Origin: an uncultured Lachnospiraceae bacterium
Lineage (GTDB): Bacteria > Bacillota > Clostridia > Lachnospirales > Lachnospiraceae
DNA length: 11,487 bases
Assembly: GCA_934434905.1 (NCBI GenBank)
Contig: CAKSAI010000076.1
Location: forward strand, 1-11,487
Direction: 5' to 3'
Both the position numbers and the translations under genes were made by a program. Within the stretch, counting starts at the first letter, position 1; every line of letters begins with the position of its first letter. The notes under the pieces were generated by a model. It saw nothing but the letters and a program-made list of their open reading frames with translations. It ran no database searches and was not told the DNA's origin. Below are positions 6,420 to 11,487 of the stretch, in pieces.

Positions 6420-7769
6420 ATGCTATTCCGCAAGATAGAAACAGTTATTGAAGAACACTTGAAATCTGACTCGAAAAAAATACTTTTGATCGACGGAGCC
6501 CGTCAGGTCGGCAAGACGTATATTATTCGTCATGTGGGAAAAAAGATTTTCAAAAACTTTATCGAGATCAATATGGTCGAGGACTCTATGGGGGACCGTC
6601 TCTTTGCGGACATCAAGACGGTGGAGGATTTTTATCTTCAGGTCAGTATGCTTGAAGGGGCAAAGATGAAGGAAAAGAAAAACACGCTGATTTTTATTGA
6701 CGAGATTCAAGCCTATCCTCATCTGCTCACCTTGCTCAAGTTCCTGTCACAGGATGATAAGTTTACCTATATCGCAAGCGGATCGCTTCTCGGTGTTACG
6801 CTCTCTTTGACCACCTCTATTCCGATGGGGAGCATCCGCAAGGTCAGAATGTTTCCTTTGGACTTCGAGGAATTTCTCTATGCCAACGGAATGAACGAAA
6901 TTGTTATTTCCTCAATGCGTAAAAAGTTTGAGCGACTGGAAGCGCTTGATGAAACCACCCATAATAAGATGATGGATATGTTTCGCAAGTTCTTACTTGT
7001 GGGCGGACTTCCCGATGCGGTCAATTCCTATCTTGAAGAAAAGAACATTCAATCTGTGCGGGAAATTCAAAGCGAAATTCACGATTACTATGCCGCCGAT
7101 GCCTCCAAGTACGGCGAAGATAATAAACTGAAAATCCGCAGAGTTTATGATCTCATCCCCTCCAATATGGAGAACAAGAAAAAGCGTGTTGTAGCGCAGA
7201 GCATTGAGAATAAAAAAGGCAAGACTTTTAATGATTACAGTGACGAGTTCGAGTATCTAATCAGCGCAGGTATCGCCCTCAATGTTCAGGCGATTTCCAA
7301 TCCCGTGTTTCCGCTGATCGAGTCCACCGGAAAGAATTTGCTGAAACTGTATCTTAACGATGTGGGTATTCTTACAGGCATTCTTTACGGTAACAATATT
7401 CGCGCAATCCTGAATGATGAAAAGAGTATCAATCTCGGATCGGTTTATGAAACGGTAGTCGCCAGCGAGTTGATTGCACATGGACATAAGCTGTTCTACT
7501 ATGATAACCGCAGCAAGGGAGAAGTGGATTATCTTATTGATGATTACGCCAGCCTTTCTGCAGTCCCGATTGAAGTTAAGTCGGGCAAGGATTACACGGT
7601 GCATAGTGCCCTTAATACATTTGTTCAGAATGAAGATTATCATATCAAGAAAGCCTTCGTTGTCTCTAATGAAAGAAATGTGGTACAGAATGGCAAGATA
7701 ACCTATATTCCGATCTATTACATTATGTTCTTCGGGGCTGATTCAAGCGACAAGAATGAGCGATTATAA
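6420..7769 (+). CDS. AAA-family ATPase with C-terminal DUF4143 (PD-(D/E)XK-like) domain
   Basis: This 449-residue cytoplasmic protein belongs to the large AAA_14-DUF4143 family, common in gut bacteria and archaea and without an established function. Walker A is GARQVGKT at 26-33, and Walker B is LIFIDE with D94 and E95. The middle holds the family's helical region, with a GGLPDAV motif. The C-terminal part has the restriction-endonuclease-like signature GEVDYL (D370) followed by IEVKSGK (E385, K387), so a nuclease fold is likely, though activity in this family is unproven. The ATG at 6420 has GGAGG at 6408-6412 with 7 nt spacing; an in-frame ATG at 6390 lies upstream of the predicted transcription start. 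The first 60 bases are about one third G+C by hand count, well below the upstream gene, which fits acquisition by transfer. The next gene has the same overall architecture. Confidence 0.9.
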   Translation: MLFRKIETVIEEHLKSDSKKILLIDGARQVGKTYIIRHVGKKIFKNFIEINMVEDSMGDRLFADIKTVEDFYLQVSMLEGAKMKEKKNTLIFIDEIQAYPHLLTLLKFLSQDDKFTYIASGSLLGVTLSLTTSIPMGSIRKVRMFPLDFEEFLYANGMNEIVISSMRKKFERLEALDETTHNKMMDMFRKFLLVGGLPDAVNSYLEEKNIQSVREIQSEIHDYYAADASKYGEDNKLKIRRVYDLIPSNMENKKKRVVAQSIENKKGKTFNDYSDEFEYLISAGIALNVQAISNPVFPLIESTGKNLLKLYLNDVGILTGILYGNNIRAILNDEKSINLGSVYETVVASELIAHGHKLFYYDNRSKGEVDYLIDDYASLSAVPIEVKSGKDYTVHSALNTFVQNEDYHIKKAFVVSNERNVVQNGKITYIPIYYIMFFGADSSDKNERL

Positions 7770-7793
7770 ATCGTTAGATATCGCTAAATTGAC

Positions 7794-7822
7794 TTGTTTT
7801 CAGCCATGCACTGTGGTATTAT
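7794..7822 (+). promoter_or_regulatory. Promoter of the second AAA/nuclease gene
   Basis: TTGTTT at 7794-7799 and TATTAT at 7817-7822 are 17 bp apart, and TGG directly before the -10 makes it an extended -10. The second AAA gene therefore probably has its own transcript, starting near 7829. Confidence 0.6.
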
Positions 7823-7839
7823 CTTAGCAGAAACACAGA

Positions 7840-7853
7840 GCAATTCCGATTGC
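7840..7853 (+). other. Small hairpin with UNCG-type loop in the leader
   Basis: GCAAT and ATTGC pair perfectly around TCCG, a UNCG-class tetraloop that is unusually stable in RNA. It ends 6 nt before the Shine-Dalgarno run of the next gene and may shape its translation. With only five stem pairs it could be chance. Confidence 0.35.
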
Positions 7854-7871
7854 AGGCGTGGGAGGTGTAGT

Positions 7872-9446
7872 ATGGGAACTTATCTGAACCCGGGCAACAG
7901 CGGGTTTGCAGGTATCAGAAATGATATATATATTGATAAAACAGGTCTGATTGCACTGATCAATGATTCCGTTGATACGCCAAGACGTCTGACCTGCATC
8001 AGCAGGCCACGCCGTTTTGGAAAGTCCTTTGCGGCGAAAATGTTGTGTGCATATTACGATAAGACCTGTGATTCGTCTGCGTTGTTTGAAGACCTTGAAA
8101 TAGCACGGGATACGAGTTATCAAGAGCATTTGAACAAGTATGATGTGATATACCTGGATATGACAGGCGTCATCGGGGCAACGGACAAGGCGGACATGGT
8201 TTCGTTTATCAAAAGAAATGTAACACAAGAATTGGCAATGGCATATCCCGGCTTGAAAGTGCGCGAGGCCTTTTTTGATACATTGTGCAATGTGATAGAG
8301 TTGACAGGAAATCAAATCGTCATGATTATCAATGAATGGGATGCGCCCATTCGGGAAGCGAAGGATCAGCCGGAAATACAGCGGGAATATCTGGAGTTTC
8401 TGCGTTCCTTATTTAAAAACAGTGGCATAACCGATAAAGTGTTTGCAGCAGTCTATATGACCGGCATTCTTCCTATTAAGAAGGATGGTTCACAATCGGC
8501 CATATCGGATTTTAAAGAGTATACCATGGTCAAGCCTGGAAAATTCGGCCCATATGTCGGTTTTTTGGAGGATGAAGTAAAAAAGCTTTGTCAGGATTAC
8601 AATGCTAATTTTGCGATGATGAAGCACTGGTATGACGGCTATGCATTCCGCAACGTGGAATCCGTATACAATCCCAATTCTGTTATGGAGGCGATCCGTA
8701 ACGATGATTTTGATTCCTATTGGACACAAACCTCAGCGGCAGAGAGTCTTATGGGATATATCAGCCTGAATTTTGACGGTTTATCCAGGACGATCACAGA
8801 GCTCATCGGCGGTGTGGAGGTGAGCGTGAATACCAAAGCATTTGCCAACGATCTTGTTACTTTCCGAAACAGAGATGATGTGTTGACACTGTTGGTTCAT
8901 CTTGGCTATCTGGCTTACGATGAAGAAAGCGGGAGGGTACGTATCCCGAATCAGGAGATTCGTATAGAATTCGCTAACTCCATACGGGAAACCAAACGTG
9001 ACGAGACGATCCGGCGTGTGCGTGAGAGCGACCAGCTTATTTATGATACGGTTCACCGGAATGCCGATGCGGTGGCTGCGCAGATCGAGAGGATCCATGC
9101 AGAGGAAGCGCCGTTATATTACAACGCCGAGCAGTCCTTACGCAGCGTGATCAAGCGGGCGTATTTCAGCTATGCGGATGAATATCTGAAGTTTGAGGAG
9201 CTGCCTGCCGGTGTCGGCTATGCGGATATCGTATACCTGCCGAAGAAGGACTCGCCGCTTCCGGCGCTGGTGGTCGAGCTGAAATGGAACAAGTCGGCAG
9301 CGGGAGCAATCGATCAGATCAGAAATAAGCATTATCCCGATGCGATCAAGGATTATGGCGGGGAGATCCTGCTTGTGGGAATCAACTATGATAAGGATGC
9401 TCCGGTAGGAGAGCGGAAGCATACGTGTGTAATAGAGAAGATGTGA
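7872..9446 (+). CDS. AAA-ATPase-like protein with C-terminal PD-(D/E)XK nuclease domain
   Basis: This 524-residue protein matches the AAA-ATPase_like plus PDDEXK_9 architecture, abundant in gut Firmicutes and Bacteroides and functionally uncharacterised. The N-terminal half opens with the typical GF-x-x-IR-x-x-IYIDKT region and a P-loop RPRRFGKS at 45-52. The Walker B position reads MIINEWDAP (N154, E155, W156, D157), where relatives usually have IDEWD or IDEYD, so the metal-coordinating aspartate appears to be replaced. The C-terminal domain has YADIVYLP (D452) and VVELKWN (E469, K471), a full PD-(D/E)XK core. The ATG at 7872 has GGAGG at 7861-7865 with 6 nt spacing; a TTG at 7794 opens the frame earlier but lies within the predicted promoter. 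The 5' part is AT-rich and the 3' part GC-rich. A terminator follows, so the gene ends a unit. Confidence 0.9.
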   Translation: MGTYLNPGNSGFAGIRNDIYIDKTGLIALINDSVDTPRRLTCISRPRRFGKSFAAKMLCAYYDKTCDSSALFEDLEIARDTSYQEHLNKYDVIYLDMTGVIGATDKADMVSFIKRNVTQELAMAYPGLKVREAFFDTLCNVIELTGNQIVMIINEWDAPIREAKDQPEIQREYLEFLRSLFKNSGITDKVFAAVYMTGILPIKKDGSQSAISDFKEYTMVKPGKFGPYVGFLEDEVKKLCQDYNANFAMMKHWYDGYAFRNVESVYNPNSVMEAIRNDDFDSYWTQTSAAESLMGYISLNFDGLSRTITELIGGVEVSVNTKAFANDLVTFRNRDDVLTLLVHLGYLAYDEESGRVRIPNQEIRIEFANSIRETKRDETIRRVRESDQLIYDTVHRNADAVAAQIERIHAEEAPLYYNAEQSLRSVIKRAYFSYADEYLKFEELPAGVGYADIVYLPKKDSPLPALVVELKWNKSAAGAIDQIRNKHYPDAIKDYGGEILLVGINYDKDAPVGERKHTCVIEKM

Positions 9447-9453
9447 TTATGTA

Positions 9454-9485
9454 TTTTCCCTCGACCAAGTGGCCGGGGGAATTTT
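9454..9485 (+). terminator. Intrinsic terminator after the second AAA/nuclease gene
   Basis: TTCCCTCG (9456-9463) and CGGGGGAA (9474-9481) pair with one G-T wobble. After an A-C mismatch, two further pairs close an AAGT loop. A T4 run follows. It begins 8 nt after the stop codon and separates this gene from the iron operon. Confidence 0.75.
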
Positions 9486-9515
9486 CATTGGGGCAATTTT
9501 TTTTAAAAAAAGTTC

Positions 9516-9544
9516 TTGACATCTATCAATAGTTAGCATATACT
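9516..9544 (+). promoter_or_regulatory. Promoter of the feo operon
   Basis: A perfect TTGACA at 9516-9521 and TATACT at 9539-9544 are separated by 17 bp. A T8A7 tract just upstream (about 9497-9511) resembles an UP element. The -10 lies inside an inverted repeat, so the promoter is probably repressible. Confidence 0.88.
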
Positions 9545-9547
9545 AAC
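9532..9547 (+). promoter_or_regulatory. Putative iron-regulator operator over the feo -10
   Basis: GTTAGCATATACTAAC has perfect 5-bp arms (GTTAG/CTAAC) with a 6-bp centre and covers the -10 box. Position and downstream genes suggest a site for an iron-dependent repressor of the DtxR or Fur superfamily. The spacing does not match the classic DtxR box, so the regulator is not identified. Confidence 0.6.
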
Positions 9548-9602
9548 ATCCAGAAAGAAATCCCAACATATGTAAATTCAAAGAAAGGTCGAGGTGAATC
9601 AT

Positions 9603-9812
9603 ATGCCGCTGTCAATGGTAAGCGAAGGGGAATGCAACGTGATCAAGCACGTTGGCGGTAAGGAAGAGACCAGAAGATTCCTGGAGAATCTTGGATTTGT
9701 GGCAGGAAGTCCTGTGACGGTGCTATCCCAGAACGATGGGAATATCATTGTGAATATCAAGGATTCCAGGATCGCCATTGGGAAAGATATGGCCAATAAG
9801 ATTGTAGTATAA
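9603..9812 (+). CDS. feoA: Ferrous iron transport accessory protein FeoA (first copy)
   Basis: This 69-residue SH3-like cytoplasmic protein assists FeoB in Fe2+ uptake. It has the FeoA pattern of an early MVSEGE turn, a GGKEETRRFLENLGFVAG helix-turn, and a C-terminal strand pair ending in DSRIAIGKDMANKI. I chose the ATG at 9603 because GAGGTG at 9591-9596 lies 6 nt upstream and the MPLSMV beginning fits relatives; a GTG at 9594 would add three residues. It is the first gene of the operon and is separated by 14 nt from a second, clearly different FeoA. Confidence 0.92.
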   Translation: MPLSMVSEGECNVIKHVGGKEETRRFLENLGFVAGSPVTVLSQNDGNIIVNIKDSRIAIGKDMANKIVV

Positions 9813-9826
9813 GGAAGGAGCAGATT

Positions 9827-10048
9827 ATGAAAACACTAAAGCAAGTTGCCTGCGGGCAGACCGTCAAGGTCAAGAAGCTGTCAGGGGAAGGCCCTGTCAA
9901 GAGAAGAATCATGGATATGGGTATCACCAAGGGCGTGGATATCTATGTGCGGAAGGTGGCACCGCTGGGAGATCCGGTTGAGGTTACCGTCCGGGGATAT
10001 GAACTTTCACTGCGTAAGGCTGACGCAGAGATGATCGAGGTAGAATAG
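9827..10048 (+). CDS. feoA: Ferrous iron transport accessory protein FeoA (second copy)
   Basis: This 73-residue FeoA-family protein carries the more classic version of the fold: LKQVACGQTVKVKKLSGEG, then KRRIMDMGITKGVDI and VEVTVRGYELSLRKADAEMI. It differs markedly in sequence from the first copy, so the pair is not a recent duplication and the two may contact FeoB differently. AGGAAGGAG at 9812-9820 lies 6 nt before the ATG and overlaps the upstream stop, which implies translational coupling. Confidence 0.94.
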   Translation: MKTLKQVACGQTVKVKKLSGEGPVKRRIMDMGITKGVDIYVRKVAPLGDPVEVTVRGYELSLRKADAEMIEVE

Positions 10049-10070
10049 TACCATATTTTTTTGATGAACG

Positions 10071-10086
10071 GTTAGCGCAAGCTAAT
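10071..10086 (+). promoter_or_regulatory. Second GTTAG-N6-CTAA palindrome, before feoB
   Basis: GTTAGCGCAAGCTAAT repeats the layout of the feo promoter palindrome (GTTAG, six bases, CTAAY). It lies in the 91-nt gap between the second feoA and feoB. As DNA it may be another regulator site. As RNA it forms a TTAGC/GCTAA stem with a GCAA (GNRA-type) loop. Which applies cannot be told from sequence. Confidence 0.5.
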
Positions 10087-10139
10087 TTGAGTTACCCAAA
10101 GATAATTAAAATTAGAACAAAGAAAAGAGGAGCGATGAA

Positions 10140-11487
10140 ATGTCGAAGATAGCATTAGCAGGTAATCCAAACTGCGGAAAGACAACGCTGTTTAATGCCT
10201 TGACAGGTTCCAATCAGTTCGTTGGAAACTGGCCCGGCGTTACGGTGGAGAAGAAGGAAGGAAAGTTAAAAGGTCACAAGGATGTTACCATCATGGATCT
10301 GCCGGGAATCTACTCACTGTCTCCCTACACATTAGAGGAAGTGGTAGCCCGGAATTATCTGATCAATGAGCGGCCGGATGCCATCATCAATATCGTGGAC
10401 GGTACCAATATCGAGCGTAACCTGTATCTGTCCACCCAGATCATGGAACTGGGAATCCCGGTGATCATGGCAGTGAACATGATGGATATCGTGGAGAAGA
10501 CAGGAGATAAGATTCACGTTGACAAGCTCAGCAAGAAGCTGGGATGCGAAGTGGTAGAGATCTCCGCACTGAAGGGTACCGGAATCAAGAAGGCTGCTGA
10601 GCGTGCTGTGGCGCTTGCCCAGAAGAAGGATGCGGCTGTTCCGGTTCATGAGTTTGCACCGGAAGTGGAGTCAGCGATCCGTTCTGTGGAAGATAAGCTG
10701 GGGGCAGAGATCCCGGAGGAGCAGAAGCGCTTCTTCGCCATCAAGCTTCTGGAGAAGGATGATAAGATCGTAGAGCAGATGAAGAATGTTCCTGATGTTT
10801 CCGAGGAGATCAAGAACCTGGAGACACAGTTTGACGACGATACCGAGAGCATTATCACCAATGAGCGGTATGTATACATATCCTCCATCATCGGTGAGTG
10901 CTGCACCAAGAGCAGCAAGGCAAAGAAGCTGTCTACCTCCGATAAGATCGACCGGATCGTTACCAACCGCTGGTTGGCGCTTCCGATCTTCGCATTGGTG
11001 ATGTTTATTGTTTATTATGTATCTGTGACTACAGTCGGAAGCTGGGCAACGGACTGGGCCAATGACGGTGTGTTTGGCGAGGGCTGGCATTTCTTAGGAA
11101 TCGGCACATCCGATTATAACGATGCGGCAGAAGCATACAGCCGTGCGGATCAGATCATGGCCGCAGTAGAAGACGGCAAGGTGTCTGTAGATATTCTGGA
11201 TGATGAGGGAAAGGTTCTTGAGACCGTATCCATCACGGATGCTGTGACCAGTGATGCCGAGAAGCTGCTGGCAGAGGATGAACCGGATCCGGCAGATTAC
11301 GGTGTGTGGGTTCCCGGTGTACCGGTGCTGATCGGAAATGGTCTTGATGCCATCGGCTGTGCGGATTGGCTGTCCGGTCTGATCCTGGATGGTATTGTAG
11401 CCGGTGTCGGCGCGGTACTCGGCTTTGTACCTCAGATGCTGGTACTGTTCATCTTCCTGGCATTCCTGGAGGCGTGCGGTTATATGG
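10140..11487 (+). CDS. feoB: Ferrous iron transport protein FeoB (3' end beyond the window)
   Basis: The 449 complete codons visible are the N-terminal part of the membrane Fe2+ transporter. The cytosolic G domain is complete: G1 GNPNCGKT at 8-15, G2 threonine T35 in GVTVE, G3 DLPG at 53-56, G4 NMMD at 113-116 and G5 SALKG at 142-146. A helical GDI-like region follows to about 270. The first membrane helix starts near 277 (WLALPIFALVMFIVYYVSV). Between it and the next helix (about 405 onward, GVGAVLGFVPQMLVLFIFL) lies an extracytoplasmic segment with an acidic insert at about 324-387. The reading frame stays open to the last base, so the gene is cut by the window, not broken. GAGGAG at 10127-10132 is 7 nt before the ATG. 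It forms an operon with both feoA genes. Confidence 0.96.
   Translation, partial: MSKIALAGNPNCGKTTLFNALTGSNQFVGNWPGVTVEKKEGKLKGHKDVTIMDLPGIYSLSPYTLEEVVARNYLINERPDAIINIVDGTNIERNLYLSTQIMELGIPVIMAVNMMDIVEKTGDKIHVDKLSKKLGCEVVEISALKGTGIKKAAERAVALAQKKDAAVPVHEFAPEVESAIRSVEDKLGAEIPEEQKRFFAIKLLEKDDKIVEQMKNVPDVSEEIKNLETQFDDDTESIITNERYVYISSIIGECCTKSSKAKKLSTSDKIDRIVTNRWLALPIFALVMFIVYYVSVTTVGSWATDWANDGVFGEGWHFLGIGTSDYNDAAEAYSRADQIMAAVEDGKVSVDILDDEGKVLETVSITDAVTSDAEKLLAEDEPDPADYGVWVPGVPVLIGNGLDAIGCADWLSGLILDGIVAGVGAVLGFVPQMLVLFIFLAFLEACGYM

Noticed and set aside
7761..7773. Palindrome CGATTATAAATCG at the stop of the first AAA gene
   Set aside because: It is short, AT-rich and without a T-run, so it supports neither a terminator nor a clear operator.
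6295..9485. Insertion sequence or integrase-based mobile element around the AAA genes
   Set aside because: No transposase, integrase, tRNA gene, terminal inverted repeats or target duplications are visible; transfer is suggested only by composition.

Overview
The window looks like chromosomal DNA from an anaerobic, low-to-moderate GC Gram-positive of the class Clostridia. A gut Lachnospiraceae relative is my best guess. The reasons are strong GGAGG-type ribosome binding sites, SigA-like TTGACA/TATAAT promoters, a csoR-copA copper operon, a feoA-feoA-feoB iron operon whose FeoB has a large insert, and an RNase H with an N-terminal viroplasmin-type domain. This is inferred from gene content; no database was searched. 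All genes I can support are on the + strand, and no stretch over 300 bases lacks a gene.

Layout. (1) Bases 30-1640: a two-gene RNA-metabolism unit, a NYN/PIN-like nuclease with two C-terminal LOTUS (OST-HTH) domains followed after 9 nt by RNase HI. (2) Bases 1650-4772: a copper module. Two tandem promoters each carry a CsoR-type palindrome between the -35 and -10; then come csoR and copA. CopA ends in a second metal-binding domain that looks like a CopZ chaperone fused in frame, with its own embedded Shine-Dalgarno and ATG. (3) Bases 4877-6298: a strong terminator-like hairpin directly before a CNNM/CorC-type membrane protein (DUF21, CBS pair, CorC_HlyC). (4) Bases 6295-9485: an accessory segment with a compositionally different start. 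It holds four TTGAAAAGT repeats spaced exactly 33 bp, an AAA ATPase-DUF4143 gene, its own promoter, then a second AAA-ATPase-like/PD-(D/E)XK gene whose Walker B aspartate is an asparagine, and a terminator. (5) Bases 9516-11487: the ferrous iron uptake operon, with a promoter overlapped by a GTTAG-N6-CTAAC palindrome, two FeoA paralogues and a FeoB cut by the window end. A second palindrome of the same layout lies just before feoB.

How it works together. The copper and iron modules are ordinary metal-homeostasis units with readable metal-responsive promoters. In the copper unit CsoR should release both operators when Cu(I) binds, and CopA should then export Cu(I). The iron operon should be derepressed under iron limitation. 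The two AAA/nuclease-fold genes are the unexplained part: each couples a P-loop domain to a PD-(D/E)XK-like C-terminal domain, they sit side by side between housekeeping genes, and they have no assigned role. They, with the phased repeats in front, are the best candidate here for an undescribed system, although both belong to widespread families.
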